Shown here one piece after another: positions 21,078 to 33,960 of a stretch of 64,000 nt of DNA; positions within the stretch are counted from its first letter, which is position 1, and the number at the start of each line of letters is the position of its first letter. The translations under genes and the position numbers were made by a program. The notes under the pieces were generated by a model that had not been told where the DNA came from, searched no databases, and worked only from the letters and a program-made list of their open reading frames with translations. The stretch comes from Chondrus crispus. Its lineage: Eukaryota; Rhodophyta; Florideophyceae; Gigartinales; Gigartinaceae. Where the stretch lies: positions 120,951 to 184,950 of the forward strand of contig NW_005179038.1 in assembly GCF_000350225.1 (NCBI RefSeq), in the 5' to 3' direction.

Positions 21078-23275
21078 ACTGGAGTTAGGCTATCAACTCA
21101 CTACAACTGAGAGTACCACTTCTACTGTTCATATTCCTACTTTGAGATATCACTGCCCTCTGCGTGGTGGAAAAAGCTGAACGATTTTGCTGTGTCTGTG
21201 TGTGGTGCAGGAATGATACCCTCTCTTTACTCTCTGATCCTGCTCTCACTACACTAAGTCCGGCGGTTTCATGCCGTCGTGGGTGAACCGGTGAGCGTGT
21301 GTGATGTGTGCTACGTGTGTACGTGTATGGGTATCATCACAGTCTGTAAGACTTCAGGCGACGATCATTTTGCATTAGCATCGTGCTCCTTCACAGTTGA
21401 GCGGAGGGTCTAAACTGGGGCATCAAGTCCGACTTTCCAGATTGCATCACCTCCTATTTTTCACATTGTTTTAAAGATAAAAAAAAGCTGAATAATGACT
21501 AGGATACACACCACAGAAAAGTTCGGTCCCTTTTTTTTAGGCGCCGCGGAACGGTCAGGTCCTCCACCTGTCCCCCCCCGACCCCCACGTATGCCCCATC
21601 TGTGCGCCCCACCTGTCATCACGGCAACAAGTCCACTGATGAATCAACTCTTGGATTATCGGAGCATCTGGTGCCAGTTGAGCAGACAAAAATTTGCCAG
21701 CATATTTCTGTCGACGGGGATGCGCACACGATGAGGGGCGTTAACTGTCCCCCGTGCGAAACTTTATGGGCACTCGCACGGACTGCGTTGTGCCGCGGCG
21801 AAGGCAGAACAGTTTGGGCAAAGAGACGTGATGTCAGTGAAAACTGATATATCTGTATGGGCCACAAACCGCTTCTCTTCAACTTCTTGTTGCACCTTCG
21901 TCTTCCATTGGCCATCACTGCGGCAGAGGATATTGTACCTACACAAGCATCTTTGCCCCCCGGTTTTGGAGTTGTTTTGTTTTTCTTCATGTCGGCTGGA
22001 GGGATGGCAACGAGGTCCTATTGTTGGCTGACCAGCGCGAACGGTTACATCCTCCGTTTTACTTTGCTCCCGGACTGCATGCGCCAATAAACATTACAAA
22101 ATGTCCCAGACTCACCTTCTTTCCACCGATGCAGACCGACGCTCCAGTCCTTCGTGAGCAGCTGCCATCTCAAAAACTGGACGTGTAGTAGTTGATGTGT
22201 AGTCAACGAAGAGAAGAAGAAACGCAAACTCTCCGACGTCTTTATCTTCCACCCTTACTCAAGAGCATCGTCGCCTCACTGGTTGATGCACATTAACACA
22301 GTGCTGGTCGCACTTCCATGGGTAAGCTGCGCAAGCTGCTTGGACAGTGGGGTTTCCAGGTACAACACTGTGGAGATACCATTACTTTTCAAATTACAAG
22401 AAAACAATCACTTTCTTCTAAAATTGCACACTCACTCTCACGCAGTCGCGTTCCCGTCGCCCTATTGCAGAGCTAGGCTGTACATGCGCGATGGATAGAT
22501 ACGACATGCACATACGCAGTGTTCGTTGTCTTTTGGAAGCACTCTACAACCGTGATAGAGACACCAGTGCACAAACAGCTCACTAATAAATCTTCCTACA
22601 CCAGACCTTAAACAGGCGACTTAGAGATGCAAAGTAGGATTACGGGTCGCCTTGTGCTCTCTGTCCAGAGCGTCATAAGTTTATGGAGCTGTGGACGCGG
22701 TTGTTGCGCCGTCATTTGTATACGGAGCAAGCTTTTCTCCGCGAACTTGGGCCAAAGGCGTAACCGCTGGAGATCTGCGCTGCATGTTGCTATCCAAATC
22801 AGGCCACCGCAACGAGGCTACACGCCAATGCCAGAGATCTGCGTTGCGTGCTGCTTTCCGCTTCAGGTATTCACTTGTAACTTACTGAACTCAAACCCCT
22901 TTTCTCTGGGGCTTGCAGTCAGGCAATCACTTGTCTTCACTTCTCATTCACTTGTCATCAACCTCAACGCCAAACACTTTGCGGAAGGTAGGGCTTCAGC
23001 AAAACTGCGTGTCGCCCAATCTTCTGAACAAGCTCCCTGGCCTAACCTCTCATGACTATTCGCTTCGCTGTGTCCCCCCCATCACCAACCCTCCTCCCCA
23101 GCCTACTCCGAGAAGTACATCACATACAAGCATTGCCGTTAGTGCCTGCTCCTTCCTAGAAATGGTCTTCTTGCTCTCCATATAAGACCCAAATCCGTCT
23201 TTCTCCCCTCAGGAAAGTTTCGTGAACAACCCATATCTCCACCATCCCCACTACACAATCCTGAGCACCTTAGAG
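21078..23275. other. No gene supported
   Basis: Several overlapping frames up to 142 codons (22627-23055) and 123 codons (21619-21990, minus), none with a domain or credible start context. The stretch 23200-23275 is probably the 5' flank of the pseudogene that follows. Confidence 0.4.
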
Positions 23276-24020
23276 ATGTCGCCCCGTTCCTTCTTTCTCG
23301 TATTCTTCCTCTCCATCGCCTTGTCCTGCCCGTGCCGCCGACCCAGCCTCGCGCGAACGTACTACAATCGTAGTGTGGGCAATTTCTTCAAGGCCACCGT
23401 CTTGTTCTCCAGCCCCGGAGTCCGGGGTAGCCTGACTTACAGACTTTCCATTGCAAACGACTACAAAGGGTGTGGAGATCCCATGTTTTCTCCGTTCCTC
23501 CCAAGGCCTACGGTCTCCAGGGTGCCGCAACCCCGCAAAGATCGCGGATTGCGGGATACGGTTGAAGTTGTTTTCTGAAGTTGTAATTCCGATTCGCAAG
23601 GGGCGACTGGCCTCCAGCATAATTGGGACAGAAGTTTCTAGTTGTGACCTGAGTGACTTGTCCCATACGAGCTCTCTCCATCTCGTTCAAACCGACACTA
23701 ACCTTTCTTGACGCGCGCTGAACACATCTCCATCATATGTACGCTACCATCCCTGTCTACCTCCACGGCGCAGTTCATCAAGGAGTTCTCGAAGCTTTCC
23801 AAAGAGGAGCGCTCCTTCCTTCAATCACGTCAGGTCACTTGCGGACGAAGGACTAGGTGTTCGAACTTTTAAACGGCCAGTCTCCTGCCCTGTCGAGCCT
23901 TGTCGGCGCAGTAGAAAGCCTTGCCCGGCGGCAGTTGAATGCCGCAACAACAAATGCGGCTCCTGCAAGGCCGAGTGGTTCAATCGCGCGGGCTTTCCCG
24001 CTTGCGGAAGGCTTGTCTAG
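23276..24020 (+). pseudogene. TIMP/NTR-like secreted protein, pseudogene (copy C)
   Basis: Homologous in layout to the genes at 55.8 and 61.3 kb. ATG 23276 starts a signal peptide (SFFLVFFLSIALS), then the mature CPC N-terminus, then VGNFFKATVLF and YRLSIANDYKGCG. A frameshift near 23485-23530 moves the rest (DCGIRLKLFSEVVIPIRKG, ending SSCD at 23648) into another frame. The intron donor after that Asp reads CTGAGT instead of GT. The acceptor CAG before 23774 is kept, and exon 2 starts FIKEFSKLSKEERSFLQSR. It then shifts again to VECRNNKCGSCKAEWFNRAG and stops at 24018-24020. Two shifts and a lost donor make it a pseudogene, unless some of these are sequencing errors. Confidence 0.8.
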
Positions 24021-25520
24021 TGTCTTGCAAGTATGAATTAGTTTCGGTCTTTAGAGTCGGGAGGGGCATGACTGCGAGCGAGAATGTTTTCATATTCTGT
24101 CGCATTTGCACCACCTCGTCATGACGAGTTTGAAATGAGCCTTTTGGAATGTGATATCTACTCGACATCGACAGGGATTCAGGTTGCATGCCCGCAGTAA
24201 TATCTATATCTCCTGGAGCCTAACTCGTTTTTCCAAAGCAAACCGTGAATTCTTTTGAGCTTTCCATCCTTCATCCTTCATCCTTCATCCTTCATTTGAA
24301 GCGCCGCAGGGAAGCAATCCAGGTCAAGCAGATCTGTGATACGGATTTCGCTCTAAAATGACTTTAGAGCACTAACAGTGGCTCAGTTCTACCTTCTTTG
24401 TTCTACCTTCTTTGTACATATCTCCCCTCCGAGAAGACGCCGGTACACTGTTGACGTTGGTCAGCCGAGGAGGCTGGAAGGAGATAGGCCTTTGTGCCGA
24501 TGACCTACTCATTGCTCGAAGAGACCGATTATCCTTAGAACTGTGCATGACGCGCCCGTGTCATGATGGAACGGAATCCCTTCAAGAAGAACGGTGTGTC
24601 ACACAACGACCTGCTTCGATTATCTTCATGTTAAGGAAGTGGAGCTGTGTACTCGTTTTGGTGTTACTTGCCCTGTGTGCTTTCAGTCATCAATACAACC
24701 CTTGGATCAAGAAACTTGTAATGTACCACAGTGCGATACAGACATGAAACTCAAATTTCACTGATGGCATCCAGAGCTTGGTCGCATATTTTGTGACACA
24801 GACTAGAGACACCGCCCGTTGATATGCCAACAACTTCAAGTCCTTTGGTTACAAAGCACACAAGTACGGCTGCGGATCGTATTCTGCACACGCAACCACA
24901 CAAACATAAAACAAAAAGAAACCTTCCACCCTCAATATTGTAGACGGGTAGCTATTTTGTGCACATGATTCCCCAGGCCAACTTTAATTTGAAGATGCCT
25001 CCCTATTTTGCTCTTTAGTGTTCACCGCAGCAGGAGTATGCCGTGATTATTCTACCTTTTTCGCCCACAATCAATCGTCGTTCGACGAACCTGCTACAAT
25101 TCCAAAATTTCAAGCAAGTCACTTGCTTCGGGATGATTCACTCTCGGAACGCGTGGGCTACTTGTCTTACATGATAGCCCGTTCGTGTTTCGCTGACAAG
25201 CGGAAGTAAAAAAGCTGGAGGGATGGATAATTTGCAATGTGAAGGATTGAAACTTTACTGGCAGCGACTTCAAAATGGTTATCTACTTAACAAGAATGCT
25301 CATTTGACAGAGTCATAACCTCTCAACTTGCGTGAGAGCTTATGTAGCGATTCGCCTCTCCACCCCGAGAAAGACGCAGGGTTCCGCTGCGGTGAACTGC
25401 CTCCCGACGAGAACATTTCGGTTCTCGCTACTGTGCAAATGTACTTCTTCCCGACAAACAGAGACGTCGATGCCGATACAGGTCGAGAAGGTGATGAACA
25501 CAGGGAGAAGGAGGTCTGGC
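24021..25520. other. No gene seen; short satellite inside
   Basis: Only short frames without motifs (largest 111 codons at 24412-24747). Contains the ATCCTTC run at 24263-24297. Confidence 0.4.
24263..24297. repeat. 7-bp simple repeat (ATCCTTC)n
   Basis: Four to five tandem copies of the heptamer, nearly perfect. Confidence 0.9.
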
Positions 25521-25772
25521 TTAAACCATCGGTGCGTCCGTCGGAACGATGATATCACAGCACGTCCAGCCCCTGCGACCGTTCCTTCTCTCACATCGAG
25601 ACATTTCGCATCTACCGAGAAGACGCTTGCGGGTGCACTGGATTCTGGCGCGACGGAAGCTCCTTCGACCAACAAGGCAGGAGCAAGGACAGTCCGGGAG
25701 TCCAGACTCTTGCCCCAATGCGGATGAAACGAACACAAGGCAGAGGACGAGAACGAAGATGATGGGAGACTT
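25521..25772 (-). CDS. Small secreted cysteine-rich basic peptide
   Basis: Eighty-three codons from ATG 25772; an upstream in-frame ATG at 25790 is possible. Residues 1-20 (MKSPIIFVLVLCLVFVSSAL) are a clear signal peptide, probably cut near ALG-Q. The mature part has eight cysteines: a CPCSC cluster near the start, three spaced single Cys among many Arg (RRSFRRAR, RCEMSRCERR), and a final TCCD. This fits a disulfide-rich extracellular peptide, but I recognise no named family. It is intronless and close to the TIMP-like pseudogene. Its function is unknown. Confidence 0.6.
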   Translation of the reverse strand, partial: KSPIIFVLVLCLVFVSSALGQESGLPDCPCSCLVGRRSFRRARIQCTRKRLLGRCEMSRCERRNGRRGWTCCDIIVPTDAPMV

Positions 25773-25790
25773 CATTGTTTGAAATTGCAC

Positions 25791-27416
25791 AGGTTGTTGG
25801 CGGATTGAGTTGGTGGTAGTGGTAGCGGTGGGTGAGGAGGGGGCAGGAGTGAAGTGGGCAGGAATTCTGTGTGAGCTTTAATAGAATCGGCAGAGTAGAG
25901 CAACGATCATCGGAAAAGGGTAGGTGGTAGGTGGATGACAGTAGAATCAGGGTGAGGCGGAGTTTACGGGAATTGAAGTCTCTGTAGATGTCATAGGTGT
26001 CTGGTAGTGATTGCAACTCTTTTGGCGCCAATGGTTTCTCAGGCGCAGAACGTAGTGGCCTTCGTATGTAGTGGTTGGTGGGTCACGATGGCAGCACAAG
26101 GCTCAGAATTTGGACGAAAAGTGACACGTCCGGACGGAGAGCGGAGAGTGCAGTCACATCGTGGGTGTTTTTCTACAGAGCGAATAAGTTACATGTCGAC
26201 ATGACAGTCCTGTGGGTTTCAAATTTTGGTTGACAGTCGACAGCTCGTGCTTGAAGTGTCGAAACTAGACCTGAGGTCCTTGATTTATTTCAGCGGTGCC
26301 GCATGCGAGAAAGTGCGGCTGCGCAAGGCGGCGTTCGCTTCAGGGCGTCGGTGCGCGAAACACGGAGCCCCAAAAGGGGTTGCCGATTCCGGATCGCAAA
26401 CTGCTGTGATACAGACAGCAAGCGGAGTGGCTCTACAGTCGAGCACTAGCTGTTGTTGTTGAGGCTCTCTTGAGTAAAGTTAGTATGTCCGAGGTAAAAC
26501 GCTTGTGTCTTTTCTCCTTCGTCGTGTGCCATCGCTGTCTGGAAATATACCGAACGGCAAATTGCTGATAGCAAATCGTCTACTCTAAGCGAATCTGACT
26601 ATCCCAATGGACGGAATCACGTAATCATAAACAAATGCAGCGATCCTGTTGGCACTACTGTACAAGAAAGTCTCGGTGTTGTTCTTAGTGCCAGACCGAT
26701 CGTTCTCACGACCCGTTCTCATTTTTCTTGATAGGCTTTTTGCCCTAAACTATATTGTCCGCCGTCAGTGGCTACTGCCAATCAACGACGGTGAATGAAT
26801 AGCCCAGCCCCTGAGGACAGTCCGCGCTGCACCGGGTGCTGGGTTTACTTTAATACGGTCCCACATACTGTACAGTCGTTGGACCTCCACTAGCGCCTAT
26901 TTGGGGCCTCCACGATGCCACGATGTTGCACGCAAGAGGGCTCCAACAGGCACACATGTAAGAGCGCCAGGTAAGATTCTTCGAGGGATCAAATTGACAT
27001 GATGCTCGGCAGAAAATCGAGGTTCCTTACGTAAAGTTATAGGTGGCAAAGTGACGAGAGCGACTACGTGGCGGAACCGACTGTGTAAGTCACACGTCAT
27101 GCTTTTCTCTGAGGATTTGCTCACCCGACCAAGGCTTCGGCAAGAGCCAAGCCAATTCTTCTGTGCAGGGTACCTAAGAGCATCTTACAGAATATTGGGG
27201 CAGCGCTAGCGGCCGAGGCACAAAAGCATAATTTAGTTGTTAGGATTTCCGCAGCCTGGACGGCATTCATTCTTAAAAAGGCGAAGGATTTGGAGGTCGC
27301 TTGGAACGTCTTGACCGAGATAGTGAGCAGAGTTCGACTCAAGAGAAAACTCTGGGTCCAACTGCCGAGAGCTAGCCTCTCTTCCCCCAGCTCATGGCTA
27401 CTGCCGTTGTGTAAAG
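25791..27416. other. No gene seen
   Basis: Short frames in all phases, none convincing. The minus frame 25612-26031 overlaps the peptide gene in another phase and was not called. Confidence 0.4.
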
Positions 27417-27640
27417 ACACCGAAACCCTTGGCACCCGTCAATGTACTCACTGTGGTGCAAGGAACGATGACCGAGTTTACTGAGGGAGACGGACCGTGT
27501 GCGACTAATAAGGGGAGCGGCGCCGGCGCTGCCTGGGGCGCTACATCTGTGCTACGTGTGTGCGTGGTACAGGTGTGTGGGCTGTACATGGGAATCATGA
27601 CACTCACACCGAAACCCTTGGCACCCGTCAATGTACTCAC
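27417..27640. repeat. 35-bp direct repeat 189 bp apart
   Basis: 27417-27451 and 27606-27640 share a 35-base sequence with landmarks CGAAACCCTTGGCACCCGTC and AATGTACTCAC. Each copy is followed within about 30 bp by a GTGGTGC segment. A local duplication of unknown origin. Confidence 0.85.
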
Positions 27641-27952
27641 CAGGTGGGCGCCGCCCTCTCGCATTGTGGTGCCTGCACAGATCGCACACGTGGACACAGA
27701 CCCTGCCCGAATGTCAACATGCAATTACACTGTGCTTCTCTGAGGGACGCTAGAAGACAGGGGTCATGCGCCCAGGGCAGATTTTGTATGTATAGCACTC
27801 CGTGGTTTGCAGAGCGAATAAAATTACAAGGAAATTGGATTTTCGTGGCAGAGCAGCACGGATCGGTACCGAGAAGGATCGGTAGCATCTACGCATCTCG
27901 AGAACATTATTCCTTTTTGCAGTAATAGATTGCGTGCGATCGTGCGCCAGGC

Positions 27953-27974
27953 GTGTGTGTGTGTGTGTGTGTGT
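27953..27974. repeat. (GT)n microsatellite
   Basis: Eleven uninterrupted GT dinucleotides. Confidence 0.95.
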
Positions 27975-28798
27975 CACCACGGCGTCGTCGAGGTCTCGAA
28001 TGCCAGCGCTCCTGGTGGGACTGTACAGTACAATATATCGCACGTACTGTAGCGGAAGAGCTTTCTTGCGGACTTGCTTACGCCTCTGCTGGTGTGGAAT
28101 GGGGGTTTCACACTCGTTTAACAGGAAAGACAAGTCGGCTGAGATTCATGTCACCCTGAGACTCATGCCACCTCTGGCCATGTTCGTCGCCTGTGAACCA
28201 CTACCGAAAATGTGTAATTTACAAGTTTTGAAGCTACCTGCGTGCAAATGAAGAATGCATTCGGAACGAAACACGGCATACAACATGGGTAAAGTCTATC
28301 CTCTGTTCTGCTGATTGCCTTTCTTGTCACCATCGTCCTCGCCGTGGCGAGCAGTGTGTTATGCGCATCAGTTATGTTCTCACATGACCATGGACGCGTG
28401 CAAGTATTAGAGCGCCGTGCCTTCGGACCACACACTGTAATCGTAAGCCTGACCGTCAAGCGGCCTTGTTTGGTTTGCTGTCTAGGTCAGTCATGCAACT
28501 CTTCGTGATGGCGCTCTGCGGCAAAAGAAGACAGGCGCAGGGAGGGTACAACGGACATGGTGTGCCTCTTGGGGTTTGGTTTTAACACTGTGATGCCATT
28601 AACACCGATGCCCTTTTCTCCCCTGGCGGAGAGCGGCCGGCGGTGACTTCATGTGCCGATTTGTCGTGCCTTACCTACTGTGTTGTCCTTTCTGGATGGA
28701 ACCACCGACAAAATATTGAGGGGGCCATTTCAAGTCAAAATAAGACTTTTGACACGAAACACACGTGTATTGAGTTCCTTGCTACTCACGCCACATGT

Positions 28799-28836
28799 TG
28801 ACATGCTGATGTCAGGCTGATGTCAACATCAGCCTG
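28799..28836. repeat. Twin palindrome
   Basis: 28799-28814 has 6-base arms and a 4-base loop. It overlaps by two bases 28813-28836, which has 11-base perfect arms and a two-base loop. Confidence 0.85.
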
Positions 28837-31800
28837 GAAGCCCATTGTTCCAGTCTCTTCAGACGCAATACTGTATCCCATAGAGTACAGCAGGCGCTCT
28901 GCCACAAAGCAGCGCTTGGATGCAAATCAGTCAACACTGTTCCATTCTGTAGCATCCCGCTTGAGCGGCCACACTGCCACACTGTGGAATATATTTTCGT
29001 CTTGAACGCATATGACTCAGATGGATGCGCGACGGTGCAGAGGAGTGGCTTCATGTGGCGACGCGGCTGACGAGCGACCGCACATGAGGTGAGTAATTGA
29101 AATCCTTTTTCCGATTTAACGCAGCACCATTGTGTAGAATCTCGGTAACACGTGCAAGTGCATCAACTGATTTCTACCGTGAGGCTGACCACATGCCACG
29201 GAAAACTGCCCATTCTCCGCTGGTAAATTGTTTAGAAATGTTTGGCTAGAAAGCACTTTTGAGCACGCCTCAAACCATGTTTGCATGATATCATGGAAGT
29301 CAACAAAAAAAATTAAAAAACCCATGGCGGATTTTCTAAAACCATCATGCGCTTCTTTTTTCTTTCATTATAGTTTTGAAACTGCATCCCAGTGACACGC
29401 AACACTTGTTATAGTACTTGCCAAGGGCCAATGCGTTGTAGAAATTGTATCCCAATTGGTCGTATGAAATATCAGTGCATGGAAATTTGCTAAAAACCTG
29501 CTACAGTATGCAAAAGGAAGATCCTCCTGTGGACCGTGGGGCAGACTCAGTTCCTATTGGCACGTCCGCCATGGATGTCGCCCTTACAATGGCACAGTGG
29601 CACAATTAGGTTGGCCGGAAACTCCATGCAACGGTGTTGTTGAGCCTTGTCTCCACAGCAGCACGGCATACAAATCGAATCCATTTAAATTACTAGGAAA
29701 CTAGATTTGTTCCCCCGAAAAACATGACATGGGAAAAGAAGCGAGTCCTTTAAGCTGTGCACATTTGCCCCACATTGAGGCGCCTGGATGTGGGTCGTAT
29801 GCCGCAGAGACAGCACTTACTGTACTCTCTACCTTCTTTACCTCTCTCACCGTCTCGCTCTGGCCCACATCAATCGTGGAACAGGGAGCGGGGCGGAGAA
29901 ATATCTTTCGTGACCCTGGCGAAGGACATCACTTTGGGGATTCAGAGTTTCTGTCATTCGCGCCGGGCAGGGGTGTTGCACGAGGGGGACTGAGAACGAT
30001 CTTTGGCGCTTCGTCGGGGGGGTAGAGTGGGGCGGTTGGCGGCGGAGGTAGAGAAGACTACGACAGTCCAGAACTGTCACTGTATGAGGCGCTGTTTGGT
30101 TAAGACCTAGGTCGTATCGAGAGAGAGTTACTTTGTAACAGGCCCTTGTGTACCGTACTGCGGTGTCATGCATTTCGTTTCGTCGCTTGTGGCATGCAAT
30201 CGCTCCCAGAAAAGAGTGTACAGTATTTGTTAAGGTGGGGGACAAACAAAGATTTGAACGACTTGGTACAGTACTCTTGGAGATGAACGTCCGAGTCGAT
30301 TTGCGAGGGAGGAAGCGGCGGAGATCAAGTGGCTACCAGCACTGGGGTGTGCTCAATCCAGAAACTTCCAAATGGGAGGGAGACAGACGGGGACAGGTAC
30401 CAAGGGTACTGCATATCATGGCTCCACCCCTGGGGCCCTCATTCTCCGGTCTCATCATTCTGTTGCGGTAAGGAATGATGAAAAAGAATTTGTGAGCAAC
30501 CCCTGGGTAATGTAGCACCGTACGAACTGTGCAGTAAAGGTGGGAAAAGCGAGGGACTCACCGGTGGGTCACCTGGGACCGGAACTCTGGGCTCTCAGGC
30601 GCACTCCGAGACTCTCTCGACACATTGAGCATGGAGCAGAGCTGAACAGCCTGCAAGGCTGTACTTGTACAGTAGTGCGAGAAAACGTGGACAACAAGCA
30701 CACGCTTTGCGGTACCCAACGGTACTGTACTCCAGGGTCTTGTAATAGCACCGTGCGCTGTCTAGGTCATGTGAAAGCGCTTGATGACGTGAAAAGACCT
30801 TCCTTTTACAGCACTCCCCGTGTTTTGCGACGTCTTTAATTACAATAAAACATGTTTTATCACACACCAATATCATATTCTATTTCGTGATGGACATTCA
30901 CGACTAGCTCTCAGATAATGCAGCAACCATTACAGTCACACACGTCAGAAGTGATTCAAAGTCTGGGCGGGCGACTATGACTCGTTGAAAAACATCTTCA
31001 AGAGAAGAATATTGGGAATCAAAGCAAATGCATTTCAAAGAAAGATCATCTTCCAGAGAAGAATCATAGGAATCAAAGCCAAATTTCCTCCGTGCGTGGC
31101 ACCAACACTCCTTTTTCACATTCCCACTTCAGGGAAGCGGAAAAGAGCAAAACGCTGCCTCTCTCCGCGCTCCATTCCGACTTTGACTCGGAAAAAATCT
31201 GACGAGACAAGGATTCGAATAGTCGTTTGACAGACTCCAATGCCGGATTGCTCTCTTATCGCGCCAGTATATGTGCACTTTTTTTTTATGAAGTTAACAG
31301 TTGTCGCAGACCCATCTAATGTAGGCACGGCCGCCGTATGTCGTTTTTCCGAACGCTATACGCGGTTGGCAGCAACGTGTGATGGGAACTAGCTCTTGCG
31401 CAGTAGTTACCCCAATCACGCGTTTATGGGCTGAAGCACTAAATCAAGACCTAAGTGACTTTTGCGCACACCTTCTATAGTAACTATAGAGGGCCTATCC
31501 GATACTCTCTTTTTGAACGAAAAAAGTAGGCTACTTTCTGAACAATTGACGCGTCCGACACGAAGCATCGCAAACTCTGTTCTCCTCACTTATGGAAGAC
31601 GGGCCAAGTTAACGGATACTATACGAATGTCCCCAAAGACATGCATATCGGCGGACGAGAGCACTGTGAAGCCAAGCAGTAACCCAGCGTTCAGAGAGCA
31701 TTTTGATCCAAAGCTTCAGAGGAAAACTCACAGGAGTCTTTTTTCGTGGCAGTGATTCCCGCCAATGTCGCCTACTACGTCGTCGTGCTTTCCACAGCCT

Positions 31801-32635
31801 CCCACATGACTAGCGCTTATTCAGGTGACGCAAGAATATGGTGGATGGCCACAGGCGTAGTCATGACGTACAAACTCATGGCCCCTTCATGCCTACGTGA
31901 CTCCCTCCGTCCGATTCCGGGCTGCTGCCCTCTTCGTCCGTACGAACGAACCCTGTTAGCAAGGAAGATCGATAGCAAGATGAGCAGCATTCGGGCAATT
32001 TATACGTGGAGCTCTGATGTCTCCACGATTCATTGTTTGGGAAGCAGAATGGTCGTCCGAGACTGATCCTTGCAAGTTGAGTCAGATACCAATTCGAAAA
32101 AGTGTTGAATGGTTCTTCTTTCAACTTCCTTTGAAGAGAGCAGCACTAGTATCGTTTCCCGTTGCCGCGCTGAGCGAAAAGCCATGGCATACGGGTTGCT
32201 TGCTTCAAACGTGCTTCGTCTGGGACAGTACCGCGGACACAAATATTATGGAAATATGGAGTTGGAAGGCGCTGTAGGCGGGGATGGCGGTGCGATGAGT
32301 GGTCGAGAGAGTGATTTCAAAGGTGTAGGGGAGACAAACGACGCTGTTGAGGCGTCGAGTATATCCCCTTGAGGATTCTGGTGGTACCACACGAAGGGTA
32401 GTGTACCAGATCACATAATCGTTTGCCCTCTTTCATTTTGACGTAGCGAAGATCTTCACATGTGTGGGCAGTAGGGTCGCGTATGTGTTGAGCCATTGCA
32501 AGAGCCGCTGAGCCAACGACTCCTGAGCCAACGACTCGCAAATATTTTCCAGGTCATGTGGGCACAGAAGGCGGTGCTGCAGCAGGGATGCGCATGCTGC
32601 ATCATCGACTAGTTTACTGTAATTTATGCAGAGGC

Positions 32636-32687
32636 GAAGCTGTCCTGACTCAGGACAGCTTCGACTCCTGAGGTGTCCGGACACCTC
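32636..32687. repeat. Twin palindrome
   Basis: 32636-32662 has perfect 13-base arms with a one-base loop. Seven bases later, 32670-32687 has perfect 9-base arms with no loop. Pieces of both recur just downstream (ACAGCTTAGGACTCCTGAGG), so the locus has also undergone partial tandem copying. Confidence 0.9.
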
Positions 32688-33886
32688 GGGACAGCTTAGG
32701 ACTCCTGAGGTGTCCTGAGAATGTTGGGCAGGGTGGGATACTGTACAGAAGTCAGACGTGGACACCGGTGAGTGGAGGCTTGCGCACAGTAGCACTGTGC
32801 TACTCACAGGACGTGAAGCAGGGGATACGGGTGCTTGGGGATCGGTTTTTCCGTTAGTAGCACCGCCAGTAAAATGCAGCCTTGAAATTATAATACAATT
32901 CGATATTCGTTGCAAAACACCACCACATGTTGCGGGATGAGAGCGAAGAAAGAGTTTGCCTGCCCGTATGATTCCGTGAACACCGATGGCCCTCACTCCC
33001 TCGGGGAGAGGGAGGCCGGCGTTGGCATTATTCTGTTCTGTGTGGTGTGCCTCAAGGGCTGTGTGCTTTATCTACTGCTAGTGTATCATCTGGATGGAAG
33101 CACAGCCCGCCCCACTTTCTCCACTTCACTTATTCCAGCATTCCGCCATCTGCACTATTATTGCATCGCTACGTGTCCTGTGTTGTAATGCCTCATGCAG
33201 CACTGTACTAATGAGCCCTATTCGTCATCCGTGAAACTGCAATGTCACTACAGTACATTGTGTGTATCCCATGACCCCAATGACCACACGGCCAGATAGG
33301 GGACGAGCTCGGCCATCGCGGCCTTCGGCAACGTCTTTCGGGCTTCACCATCGCTCTGTGCTTCTGTCCAGCCCTTAAACACGCCCTTGTGCTCCCCTTT
33401 TCATGTCTTTTTGGGCAGATTGTGCGCTATGAGACTGTACATTGCCTCACAACGCCGCAAGAGAGGTACGACCTGCCTACTGATTTGAGACCCGCCCCGT
33501 GCTTGACTGATGGTCGGCTTGCCGTTACCAGGTAGAGATACGACCGCTCCTTTTTCTTGTTCTTGCTAAAACATCAAAATACAGCCACTCATGAAATGTC
33601 CATCAACGGTATCAAGCATAAACGGAAAGACGTAGCGTTATGCGGGTGTGTCCGGAGGCCTATACGGTCTACATCGTCGGGAAAGTAGGCCATGCTCCTA
33701 AAGCTTCACAGTTGCTATGTCTCTTTCCCTCTTTCTAGCAACCGTCTTTTTATGGCTCTTTCCTTCTAACGGCCGCAGTCATTATCTTGCTCCCGAAAGG
33801 CGTCTCCGACCCCGCCTTCACGATGTCTATATAAAGCAGTACTGATGTCTTCTTTCCTTCTTGCCATTCGTCTTACCATCTCCTCT

Positions 33887-33888
<2 letters not shown>

Positions 33889-33932
<44 letters not shown>
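33889..33932. repeat. (CA)n microsatellite
   Basis: Twenty-two uninterrupted CA dinucleotides, ending 28 bp before the start codon at 33961. It lies in the probable 5' leader of that gene. Confidence 0.95.
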
Positions 33933-33933
<1 letters not shown>

Positions 33934-33960
33934 CCAAAGCTTCTTACATCTACGCATAAA

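Larger units (their letters stand above)
27641..33888. other. About 6 kb without a supported gene
   Basis: Frames of up to 187 codons exist (32433-32996, minus) but lack domains, signal peptides or consistent composition. The region holds a GT microsatellite, two twin palindromes, many TACTGTAC/GTACAGTA words, and a diverged dispersed repeat (28600-28700 resembles 32980-33110, sharing 'AACACCGATG', 'GGAGAG(C/G)GGCCGGCG' and 'TCTGGATGGAA'). Confidence 0.4.

Noticed and set aside
22627-23055. 142-codon plus frame
   Set aside because: No recognisable domain, and competing frames of similar quality overlap it.
32433-32996. 187-codon minus frame
   Set aside because: Low-complexity Ser/Leu/Cys sequence overlapping twin palindromes; no motif or signal.
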